Source: Megaleporinus macrocephalus (taxonomy: Eukaryota; Chordata; Actinopteri; Characiformes; Anostomidae). From it: 64,000 nucleotides of DNA. This document shows, in pieces, positions 10,735-20,385 of the stretch. The position numbers and the translations under genes are program-made. Numbering within the stretch: the first letter of the stretch is position 1; every line of letters begins with the position of its first letter. The notes beneath the pieces were generated by a model. The model had not been told where the DNA came from. It was given only the letters and a program-made list of their open reading frames with translations, and did no database searches. The stretch covers positions 24,432,441-24,496,440 of the forward strand of contig CM038722.1 of assembly GCA_021613375.1 (NCBI GenBank). The letters are read 5' to 3'.

Positions 10735-13097
10735 CTAAAACATTTGACTGGTAGTGTACTAAAACGTTTGACTGGTAGTGTACTAAAACGTTTGACTGGT
10801 AGTGTACTAAAACGTTTGACTGGTAGTGTACTACAATGTTTGGCTGGTTGTGTACTAAAACGTTTGGCTGGTAGTGTACTAAAACGTTTGACTGGTAGTG
10901 ATCTAAAACGTTTGACTGGTAGTGTACTAATACGTTTGACTGGTAGTGTACTAAAACATTTGACTGGTAGTGTACTAAAACGTTTGACTGGTAGTGTACT
11001 AAAACATTTGGCTGGTAGTGTACTAAAACGTTTGACTGGTAGTGTTTCTAAAACGTTTGGCTGGTAGTGTACTAAAACGTTTGTCTTGTAGTGTACTAAA
11101 ATGTTTGTCTGGTAGTGTATTAGGACGTTTGGCTGGTAGTGATCTAAAGCGTTTGGCTGGTAGTGATCTAAAACTGGCTGGTAGTGTACTAAAACGTTTG
11201 GCTGGTAGTGATCTAAAATGTTTGGCTGGTAGTGTACTAAAACGTTTGGCTGGTAGTGATCTAAAACGTTTGGCTGGTAGTGTACTAAAGCGTTTGGCTG
11301 GTAGTGTATTAGAACGTTTGACTGGTAGTGATCTAAAACATTTGGCTGGTAGTGTACTAAAACGTTTGGCTGGTAGTGTACTAAAACGTTTGGCTGGTAG
11401 TGTACTAAAACGTTTGACTGGTAGTGTACTAAAACGTTTGGCTGGTAGTGATCTAAAACGTTTGGCTGTTAGTGTACTAAAACGTTTGACTGGTAGTGTA
11501 TCTAAAACGTTTGGCTGTTAGTGTACTAAAACGTTTGACTGGTAGTGATCTAAAACGTTTGACTGGTAGTGTACTAAAATGTTTGACTGGTAGTGTACTA
11601 AAACGTTTGACTGGTAGTGTACTAAAACGTTTGACTGGTAGTGTATCTAAAACTTTGGCTGGTAGTGTATCTAAAACGTTTGGCTGGTAGTGTATCTAAA
11701 GCGTTTGACTGGTAGTGATCTAAAACGTTTGACTGGTAGTGATCTAAAACTTTGGCTGGTAGTGTATCTAAAACGTTTGGCTGGTAGTGTATCTAAAGCG
11801 TTTGACTGGTAGTGATCTAAAGCGTTTGACTGGTAGTGATCTAAAACGTTTGACTGGCAGTGATCTAAAACGTTTGGCTGGTAGTGATCTAAAACGTTTG
11901 GTAGTGTATCTAAAGCGTTTGACTGGTAGTGATCTAAAACGTTTGGCTCGTAGTGATCTAAAACTTTGGCTGGTAGTGTATCTAAAACGTTTGGCTGGTA
12001 GTGATCTAAAACGTTTGGCTGGTAGTGTACTAAAACGTTTGGCTGGTAGTGATCTAAAACGTTTGGCTGGTAGTGATCTAAAACGTTTGGCTGGTAGTGT
12101 ATCTAAAGCGTTTGGCTGGTAGTGTACTAAAACATTTGACTGGTAGTGATCTAAGACGTTTGGCTGGTAGTGATCTAAAACGTTTGACTGGTAGTGATCT
12201 AAAACGTTTGGCTGGTAGTGTATCTAAAACGTTTGGCTGGTAGTGATCTAAAACGTTTGGCTGGTAGTGTATCTAAAACGTTTGGCTGGTAGTGATCTAA
12301 AACGTTTGGCTGGTAGTGTATCTAAAACGTTTGGCTGGTAGTGATCTAAAACGTTTGGCTGGTAGTGTATCTAAAGCGTTTGACTGGTAGTGATCTAAAA
12401 CGTTTGGCTGGTAGTGATCTAAAACTTTGGCTGGTAGTGTATCTAAAACGTTTGGCTGGTAGTGATCTAAAACGTTTGGCTGGTAGTGATCTAAAACTTT
12501 GGCTGGTAGTGTATCTAAAACGTTTGGCTGGTAGTGATCTAAAACGTTTGGCTGGTAGTGATCTAAAACGTTTGGCTGGTAGTGTATCTAAAGCGTTTGG
12601 CTGGTAGTGTACTAAAACGTTTGACTGGTAGTGATCTAAGACGTTTGGCTGGTAGTGATCTAAAACGTTTGACTGGTAGTGATCTAAAACGTTTGGCTGG
12701 TAGTGTATCTAAAACGTTTGGCTGGTAGTGATCTAAAACGTTTGGCTGGTAGTGTATCTAAAACGTTTGGCTGGTAGTGATCTAAAACGTTTGACTGGTA
12801 GTGATCTAAAACGTTTGGCTGGTAGTGTATCTAAAACGTTTGGCTGGTAGTGATCTAAAACGTTTGGCTGGTAGTGTATCTAAAACGTTTGGCTGGTAGT
12901 GATCTAAAACGTTTGGCTGGTAGTGTATCTAAAACGTTTGGCTGGTAGTGTATCTACAGCGTTTGACTGGTAGTGATCTAAAACGTTTTACTGGTAGTGA
13001 TCTAAGACGTTTGGCTGGTAGTGATCTAAAACTTTGACTGGTAGTGTACTAAAATGTTTGACTGGTAGTGTACTAAAACCTTTGACTGGTAGTGTAT
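10735..13097 (+). repeat. 24-bp minisatellite, about 98 units
   Basis: Tandem array of GGCTGGTAGTGTACTAAAAC plus GTTT. Three unit types: A (GTGTACTAAAACG, 24 bp), B (GTGATCTAAAACG, 24 bp) and C (GTGTATCTAAAACG, 25 bp); position 2 of the unit varies GGCTGG/GACTGG. A dominates the left, A and B mix at about 11.1-11.6 kb, and B/C alternation dominates from 11.7 kb. A segment repeats at a 485-bp offset (12121 vs 12606). Since 24 is divisible by 3, octapeptide-repeat frames (L-T/A-G-S-V/D-L-K-R) open through runs of A and B units and break at each C unit; they are not genes. In reverse complement the unit reads ACACTACCAGTCAAACGTTT, a Tc1-like terminus. Confidence 0.95.
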
Positions 13098-13425
13098 GTC
13101 TGAACCACTCACCCCACCACAACACACACTAACACACCACTACCACCATGTCATTAACACTTCAGTGCTAAGAATGAATCACCATCCATAATATACCTGC
13201 TCTGTACTGGTTCCATTGTATTCCTGACCTTTGCTAATCAGGGTAAAAGGGGGCTAACAAATTATACAAAGAGGTATTAGATGCAAATTGTAAATAATGC
13301 AAATAATGACTGCAAATAATGACACACAAAAAAAAGCTTAAAAAGGCTTAAATAAACTCACTGAACTATGTAAAACCACTATGTACTGTATAAATGCTGT
13401 TAATATTTAAAAGGCAAAAACTACA
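13098..13425 (+). repeat. Dispersed fish repeat fragment
   Basis: The block at 13150-13250 (GTGCTAAGAATGA, ATACCTGCTCTGTACTGG) resembles a repeat I recall from many fish genomes; 13270-13300 (GAGGTATTAGATGCAAATTG) also recurs at 43025-43050 and, inverted, near 62135. Non-coding. It leads directly into the MITE at 13426. Confidence 0.45.
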
Positions 13426-13672
13426 TATCGTCGCCGCCAATGAAAAGCATGTATTTCCTTTTTTGTTAATTTTGAGTTTTCTACATCATTTGATTATGAC
13501 AATGGTCATTTACATTGTGTGCATGATGAATGGACAAATAGAAGTGCTCCATTAAAGCTTGGAAATGATTCTGGTTCCATTGACTTACATTGAAAGTAAA
13601 GTATGGTTTTGGTCTCTCCTGTAAACTTGCAATTTCAGAGATACTTGTTTTTCCATTGGACAACAAAGATAT
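13426..13672 (+). mobile_element. MITE, family X, copy 1
   Basis: Non-autonomous element of about 247 bp with inverted termini: left TATCGTCGCCGCCAATGAAA, right the complement of TATCTTTGTTGTCCAATGGA. Other copies in the window lie at 35148-35398, 43108-43296 (partial) and 51918-52148. All share the interior landmarks GAGTTTTCTACAT, CATGATGAATGG and GGTTCCATTGACTTACAT. No coding capacity. A TA target site is plausible, but the superfamily is not assigned. Confidence 0.75.
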
Positions 13673-13991
13673 ACATATATATTGTTTTTGGTGTAATGCC
13701 AACAGACTGTAATAATCACAGCATTGTTTTTATTATTAACATTCCATATATTATACTTGGAATTGAAATGTGTATATATTGCTGCCAATGAATAGATAGC
13801 CATAAATGTGAAGTGTGTCCTTTGCAACTGTAGTTTTAATTTTATTTGACGTGTTGTCTTCGTGAGAATGCCATGTAACCTGTAGAAGTCTGCAATCAAC
13901 TCATTAGTGATGTGAGCAAAAGTCAAAACAATGCCTTTGTGCTGGTTATTATTTCCTGTCATGAACACATATTTATATTACAGGAGAGACA

Positions 13992-13994
<3 letters not shown>
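13673..13994. other. Unique DNA, no gene seen
   Basis: AT-rich unique sequence between the MITE and the GA tract, with nothing recognisable. Confidence 0.5.

Positions 13995-14034
<40 letters not shown>
13995..14034. repeat. (GA)n microsatellite
   Basis: About 20 GA dinucleotides. The ERERER frame over it is an artefact. Confidence 0.95.
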
Positions 14035-14040
<6 letters not shown>

Positions 14041-14499
14041 AATGTGAGCAGCAAAAACACCTCCTTTTATTCAATTATATCTTATCGTCCAATAGCAGGG
14101 GTGGGAGAAATGGAAAGTGGATAATAACAATTGAAAGCGTGCGCCAACAAACACAATGACAGTATGATTCTGTACTCTTCACCATGTGAACTGATTCATG
14201 CATCCACAATTCACTCGTGTCGGATGGTTGCAGATAAGGTCTGATTCCAAAGGCTGGTCTCGGTTCGGGTGCGCAGTCGAAGTACACGCTTGAAAAACTA
14301 ATAAGTGTAAGCACACAGCTTACACTCACTGTTTCTGTTAGTGTTCGAGTGCAGAAGAACAGAAAAACTGCCAAAATTAGACAATTGAGGCAAATTCATT
14401 TTACTGGTGACAATTTACTGGTGATACAGAGGCTGAAAGCTAGAAAGGAAGGACACCCTTGATATTAGTAGGAGTTCACATTTGTAAAATCCAAAGAGT
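14035..14499. other. Unique DNA, no gene seen
   Basis: Balanced unique sequence without coding signal. The right side grades into the degenerate 33-bp array. Confidence 0.45.
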
Positions 14500-15296
14500 G
14501 GAGCAAGTAATGTGATAGACTCAAGACTTGACTCAGACTTACAGCCCAGAATCTTCAGACTTGACTCGGATTTAAATCTCAGAAACTTGGGACTTAACCA
14601 GAACTCACACCCTGGAGGCTTGGGACATATCTTATACTCACACCGCAAAGCCTAAAGATTTGAGTTGGACTCACATGCTGGGACGCAGCTCGGACTTGCA
14701 CACTAGAGATTCAATTCTGAATCACACCCTAGAAACTTGAGACATGGACTTGTATCAGGAGGCTTAAGACTCAGCTCAGACTCAAACCCCAGACAATCTA
14801 GTCTCAAGGAAACACCTCAGAGAATCAGCTTAGACCAGAGACTCCAGACTTGATAGGGATTTGGATCTCAAAAACTTGGGACTAAACTCACACCTCAGAG
14901 CCAAACGATTTGATAAGGACTCACGTAGCACAGACTTGGACTTGCACATCAAAGACTCGATTCTGAAATGGCACTGTAGAAACTCGAGACTTGAACTCGC
15001 GCCCCAGAGGTCAAGAATCCGCTCAGACTCACACCCCAGAGAATCTAGTCTCGAGGAAACACCTCAGAGAATCGGCTCTGACCAGTAGACCAGAGACTCC
15101 AGACTTGAAACTTGGGACTAAACTCACACCTCGCACCTCAGAGCAAAACTCACGTAGCAGGGACTCAACCTGGACTTGCACATCAAAGACTTGATTCTGA
15201 ATGGCGCTGTAGGAACCTGAGACTTGAACTCGCGCCCCAGAGGTTAAGACTCAGCTCAGACTTATACCCCAGGCAATCAAGTCCCGAGGAGACACC
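14500..15296 (+). repeat. Degenerate part of the 33-bp minisatellite
   Basis: Loosely periodic GACTCAGACTT / CACACCCCAGA / CTTGAGACT motifs at roughly 30-40 bp spacing, clearly related to the array at 15921-16690 but heavily diverged. It also holds a larger internal duplication: the stretch near 14800-14960 (GAAACACCTCAGAGAATC, then GACTCCAGACTTGA) recurs near 15055-15190. Probably the oldest part of the array. It ends at the TTA target site of the inserted element. Confidence 0.75.
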
Positions 15297-15299
15297 TTA

Positions 15300-15917
15300 T
15301 GCCTTGAAGGCGTTCACACTACATGACTGGTTGTGCTGTAATCGCGAGTCTTTCAGTTCTTGTGACTTTCACACTGCATGGCTGATCGGCGACACGGGGT
15401 CACCTATTACACGATTTTCACCCTTGGGAACCGCCCACTCATCTAGCTGCTGTCCAAAAACAAGAACACAGAAGAACTAAACTCTCATGAGAACTAAACG
15501 CATGCAAAAACAAGCGATACCTTTTAGAACATATGTATTTGCAAAATGAATGTCAACAAACCAGCGACCCAAGTTGTTTCAGTGCTGATTTGCAGTAACG
15601 AAATAAAGGAGAAACAGGAACGAATATGGATTGAGTCCAAATAGAGGGAGAACCTCTTGCAGCCAGTGTTTACTGTTTGTGTACTCTTCCTCGACCCACA
15701 TGTCGCCCGCGGTAACTGAGAGATTGCGTCTGTGATTAGTCGGTGACCACTCGGCAACGGCTCGGCGAGCGTCTTTGAGTTCAGTTCATACTACATGACT
15801 GAGTGAGCGCCGAGTGAGCTCTGATTTGCCTCCGAGGAGAGGTTTTTGTCTGCAATCTACAAAAAACCAGTCTGCGTTTGAAACATCAGGATAACATCGT
15901 GTAATGTGAACTTGGCA
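15300..15917 (+). mobile_element. 618-bp Harbinger-like non-autonomous element
   Basis: Left end TGCCTTGAAGGCGTTCACAC, right end the complement of TGCCAAGTTCACATTACACG: imperfect inverted termini sharing TGCC and TTCACAYTACAYGA. TTA lies immediately outside both ends (15297-15299 and 15918-15920). Removing the element and one TTA restores GAGGAGACACCTTAGAGAAT, which matches two uninterrupted copies of the minisatellite unit (GAAACACCTCAGAGAATC at about 14810 and 15057), so the insertion is demonstrated by paralogous empty sites. A 3-bp TTA duplication suggests PIF/Harbinger, but there is no transposase. TTCACACTACATGACTG repeats inside, about 50 bp from the left end. Confidence 0.85.
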
Positions 15918-15920
15918 TTA

Positions 15921-16690
15921 GAGAATTAGTCCAGACTCGCACTACAGAGACTCAGCTCAGACTTGCACCCCAGAGACTTAAGACTCAGCTCAGACTTGTA
16001 CCCCAGAGACTTAAGACTCAGCTCAGTCTTCTACCCCAGAGACTTGACACTTAGCCCAGACTTGCACCCCAGAGAATTGAGACTCAGCTCAGTCTTCTAC
16101 CCCAGAGACTTGAGACTTAGCCCAGACTTGCACCCCAGAGAATTGAGACTTAGCTCAGACTTGCACCCCAGAGAATTAAGACTAAGCTCATACTTGCACC
16201 CCAGAGACTTGAGACTCAGCTCAGGCTAGCACCCCAGAGACTAGAGACTCAGCTCAGACTTGTACTCCAGAGAATTGAGACTCAGCATGGACTTGTACCC
16301 CAGAGACTTGAGACTCAGCTCAGACTTGTACACCAGAGACTTGAGACTCAGCTCAGGCTAGCACCCCAGAGATTAGAGATTCAGCTCAGACTTGCACCCC
16401 AGAGACTAAAGACTTAGCTCAGACTTGTACCCTGGAGATTTAAGACTTAGCTCAGACTTGCACCCCAGAGAATTGAGACTCAGCTCATACTTGCTCCCCA
16501 GAGACTTGAGACTCAGCTCAGTCTAGCACCCCAGAGACTTGAGACTCAGCTCAGACTTGCACCCCAGAGACTTGAGACTCAGCTCAGACTTGCACCCCAG
16601 AGACTTGAGACTCAGCTCAGATTTGCACCCCAGAGACTTGAGACTCAGCTCAGACTTGTACCCCAGAGACTTGAGATTTAGACTCGACTT
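15921..16690 (+). repeat. 33-bp minisatellite, about 23 units
   Basis: Unit of the form AGACTTGCACCCCAGAGACT followed by TGAGACTCAGCTC. Most variation lies in GCACC/GTACC/CTACC and GACTTGAG/GAATTGAG. The last units near 16540-16660 are the most homogeneous. Frames with an 11-residue D-L-x-P-R-D/E-L-R-L-S-S repeat result from the 33-bp period and are not genes. Confidence 0.95.
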
Positions 16691-18340
16691 GGACTCACAC
16701 ACCAGAAAGATTCATAACTCCAGGAACTCTGATTTGAGACTCAACTCAAAGTGATGACTGAGACTTGAGACTTGACTTCCATGAATCAATCTCTGGTCTC
16801 AATGCTCATAAACTTAATATAAATGCAAGAAACTATAAATAATAACATTTAACTTCACACTCGTTAACTGACACCTGTGCTGAGGTACTATGTGAAATCA
16901 TTTGATTGACATTAAAGCTGGATTGGTGCGGTTGAAGCATCTACTACATATCTGCTGTGAGAAATGGAAATAACAGAGGCTTTACACACGCTTTGACCCA
17001 CACATTCCTCTGTGCTGGGAAATTGCTTGCTGTCTAACGCGGGTGGATTATAACAATGTCGCTGATCACACTGTGTAGTACGAGACGCCCTGTTGATGTG
17101 GCATTCTTCGAAGACTCACATGCCCTTGAGGAGTGTGTTAAACTTATGGAAATAAAAGACTGTTCCTTGAGTTGCAACGACAACCTGATGCAGTAATAGA
17201 ACAACCAGACAATCCGTCTGCCTCCATACAAATTCAATAATGATTTCATCCACTTTGCTTATGTCTTGAGGGATAGGAAATTGAATTCCCGAAAAAGCCA
17301 TCCCGGATTACGATTCCTGAGTCATTACAAGGACCCTCTAAAAATGACAAGGAATAATAGTGGGCACAAAGACGGGGATATAGCTATGTTTGGCTAAAAC
17401 CCAAAATAATAAGCAGCGTAAATGTTTCTGTACATTTAGGTTTTGCTGGGAAGTGACAAAGTCCCATCTTTATCCCATTACAAGGAAGCCGGTTCTATTC
17501 CTCGTGGGCTGATCCTATTGTGTTAAACTTGAGCTTTACATTACAAAGGGTAATCGTCTTAAACTGAACCCGTTTTTGGATAAAAAACAAGATGACCTTC
17601 TTTGCTGTGATACACAGAAGGAATGAAAGAGTAGAGTTTATGTATTAATTGATTAATGAAGACTGAATTGTGAAGTAATACATTAATGGTTTTAAATAGG
17701 TTGTAAAAAAACATTGCATTAGTTTTTCATAACTAGTTGCAGAATTAATGTATAATTCAGTTGATGAGTCAGAGTGTAGCAGATTCTAGCAGTATTGAAG
17801 CCTTAAGTTAATGAAGATTATATATATATATATGTTCTTGTAGCAGTTCTGACTTCTGCATTAGTTGCTCAGAGCTCTGACGTAGCCACTGCTCGTCACC
17901 ATTTCTAACAAATGACTTAAATGTATTGGTCATGCTACCAATACGACTCAGACAATGATGAACCCAGAACTTCCAGAAGGCATAGAGTGGTTAATTTATT
18001 TATTTATATTTTTTTAATGCTCTCACCTACTGAAAGTCCATCATATTTCTTTTCATGTTTGGTATAACACATTAGGCCTTCAGTTCAGCTACTGAGGTCC
18101 TACTGATGGGAGAGCTTGACTGGTTGTATCTACCTAAATACCTTGAAGAAAAAAAATCCTGATTTCTAATTTCCTGTTAGATGTTTCAAGAATTTCTTTC
18201 CTGCCAAAGCTACAATGAAAATACAATGAAATACCAGCATCACTACAATACCTGCAGAACATAATAAAATACAATATTTATATTAAGTAAAAATAAAATA
18301 AAAATTACAAACATATTTTCAGGTCCTGAGGTTCCATAAA
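16691..18340. other. Unique DNA; candidate conserved patch 17030-17330
   Basis: No gene. The interval 17030-17330 is unique, of balanced composition and lacks repeats, so it could be conserved non-coding DNA; I cannot compare species. A short (TA)n lies at 17818-17832. Confidence 0.35.
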
Positions 18341-18960
18341 CGTATACAGTGGCTCCAAAATGTTTTGGTGACCTCTGCGCTTACTTAAAAATGTGTTACG
18401 TTCAAATGTAAAAATTGTTTTTTATTACATAAAAAATCCATTATGTTTGAAAAGATGGCTAACATGTTTCAGATTGCTGAGTATCACTTGAGTAATATCT
18501 CAGCAGGTTTCTACAGGTCTCCGTCCAAAATGCTGAGTTTATAATCCCAATCCCAATAAACACAAGCTCATTAATGATCTTTTATGAGGTCTGTGCTTTA
18601 CAGTACTCTTAGTGTAGTCTGGTTGGAATTCTTTTCCAGCCTTTCCCCACACAATAAGTCTACCATCAGTTCAATGTTGGGCTAAAAAGTAGTTTTTACT
18701 CTGAAGTAAATAGCATGATTTTATTAAAACATGATTTTATTTTCATATCTAGATGTAAAATAACTGAATAAACATATATCATATACCTCCACCATAACTG
18801 ACAAACAACATTAACAACATAAATAGATCCATAAACCTTCTGGTATGGCCAACGGCCACAAACTTTTAGAGCCCATCATCGACCAATAGGGAGAGCATCA
18901 CAGATTTGTCCCCATTGTCAGTCTTTTGCTGGCCTCTGCTTCCTTTGGCATTTGCTTGGA
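18341..18960 (+). mobile_element. Possible Tc1-like terminal remnant
   Basis: TATACAGTGGCTCCAAAATG at about 18342-18361 resembles the start of several fish Tc1-like terminal repeats (TACAGTGG...). No transposase motif is visible downstream, so the remainder may be unrelated unique DNA. Confidence 0.25.
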
Positions 18961-19023
18961 GGCTTCCTGAAGCAACTTTCCACACCAGACCACTATCCCA
19001 CTTTGACACCACTTTTACACTTA

Positions 19024-19785
19024 TGCCTGGTTCACACAACACGACTGTTTGAGTGGTCAGGTCTTTGTGCTGTTCCCACTACGGGACTGTTTGAGTGGTC
19101 AGGTCTTTGTGCTGTTCACACTACGGGACTGTTTGAGTGGTCAGGTCTTTGTGCTGTTCCCACTACGGGACTGTTTGAGTGGTCAGGTCTTTGTGCTGTT
19201 CACACTACGGGACTGTTTGAGTGGTCAGGTCTTTGTGCTGTTCACACTACAGGACTGTTTGAGTGGTCAGGTCTTTGTGCTGTTCCCACTACGGGACTGT
19301 TTGAGTGGTCAGGTCTTTGTGCTGTTCCCACTACGGGATTGTTTGAGTGGTCAGGTCTTTGTGCTGTGCCCACTACGGGACTGTTTGAGTGGTCAGGTCT
19401 TTGTGCTGTTCCCACTATGGGACTGTTTGAGTGGTCAGGTCTTTGTGCTGTTCACACTACGGGACTGTTTGAGTGGTCAGGTCTTTGTGCTGTTCCCACT
19501 ACGGGACTGTTTGAGTGGTCAGGTCTTTGTGCTGTTCACACTACGGGACTGTTTGAGTGGTCAGGTCTTTGTGCTGTTCACACTACGGGACTGTTTGAGT
19601 GATCAGGTCTTTGTGCTGTTCACACTACGGGACTGTTTGAGTGGTCAGGTCTTTGTGCTGTTCACACTACGGGACTGTTTGAGTGGTCAGGTCTTTGTGC
19701 TGTTCACACTACATGACTGGTTGTGCTGTAACCGTGAGTCTTTCAGTTGTTGTGACTCTCACACTACATGACTGATTGGTTATAA
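19024..19785 (+). mobile_element. Harbinger-like element partial copy, expanded into tandem repeats
   Basis: Left end TTA-TGCCTGGTTCACACAACAC at 19021 has the same target and terminus as the intact element at 15300. The right part 19700-19780 (TTCACACTACATGACTGG, GAGTCTTTCAGTT, CACTACATGACTGATTGG) aligns with 15312-15392. The 42-bp array lies between them. No right terminus is found downstream, so this copy is 3'-truncated or decayed. Same family as 15300-15917. Confidence 0.65.
19041..19717 (+). repeat. 42-bp minisatellite, about 16 units
   Basis: Unit GGACTGTTTGAGTGGTCAGG then TCTTTGTGCTGTTCMCACTACG, nearly homogeneous. The main variation is CACACT vs CCCACT, with single changes such as GATTG, CTGTGCC, ACTATGG and GTGATCAGG. 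The unit contains the transposon terminus TTCACACTACxxGACTG. The two long open frames (G-L-F-E-W-S-G-L-C-A-V and L-S-G-Q-V-F-V-L-F repeats) exist because 42 is a multiple of 3 and the unit lacks stops; two frames open at once argues against coding. Confidence 0.95.
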
Positions 19786-20244
19786 GAACATTGTTGACGC
19801 TGTTGTTATACAGCGTTCATGCCAGGTTATTACAGGCTTTAAGTGAAGTGTGGTAATTACATGGAACTGTTAATACAGGATTTATAAGAAGGGAGCACAG
19901 CAGCGTAAAGCCACTGCTAATCTCAACTGTATTCCTAAACAAGGCAGCTGTAGTTACTGTTGTTTCAGCTGCTCTCTGTGCTCCTGTAGCCAACTAGCCT
20001 AGCATTGCATTGTCCAGTTATCTAAAAATATACAAACTCCAAACTCGTACAACATATAAAGGTTATGCTAATAATAACAATAATAATAATAACTGCCTCT
20101 GGTTATCTCTATAATATTCTCTCTATAATATTCTTATGGCTATATAATTATAATAATTTTATAATGTGTTATGAAACCTGACATTAGAAGGATATATTCC
20201 TTTAATTTAATAAAGTGTATTAAAAAGGTAATTACTGTGGATAG
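19786..20244. other. Unique DNA, no gene seen
   Basis: AT-rich sequence with short AATAAT and CTCTATAATATT direct repeats near 20070-20140. Nothing coding. Confidence 0.5.
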
Positions 20245-20385
20245 GACTGCCCACTAGTCCAAGCAAGTATGCTTACTCCCCTAGTGTGTGTGTGTTCACT
20301 AGTGTGTGTATAAGTGGTTGCTGTCACTGCATGGATGGGTTAAATGCAGAGCTTAAATTCTGCTGTGTGCAAATAGTGTCAAATA
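20245..20385 (+). mobile_element. tRNA-derived SINE, 3' part
   Basis: Shares CCCCTAGTGTGTGTG, TTCACTAGTGTGTGTAT, GGATGGGTTAAATGC and TTCTGCTGTGTGCAAAT with the SINEs at 23110, 61197 and 62520. The tRNA-like head with the Pol III boxes is missing, as expected for a 5'-truncated or decayed copy. Confidence 0.75.

Noticed and set aside
10744..12607. Several plus-strand frames encoding octapeptide repeats (L-T-G-S-V-L-K-R type)
   Set aside because: They follow from a 24-bp unit without stops and break wherever a 25-bp unit occurs; no start context, splice signal or non-repeat domain.
10735..16690. Regular arrays that might suggest a CRISPR locus
   Set aside because: Units are directly contiguous with no unique spacers, and the transposon content is that of a fish genome.
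15963..16754. Frames with an 11-residue repeat (L-R-L-S-S-D-L-H-P-R type)
   Set aside because: Product of the 33-bp minisatellite period; no flanking coding sequence.
18952..19771. Two overlapping long frames of 216 and 240 residues
   Set aside because: Both are translations of the same 42-bp repeat in different frames; simultaneous openness reflects unit length divisible by 3, not coding.
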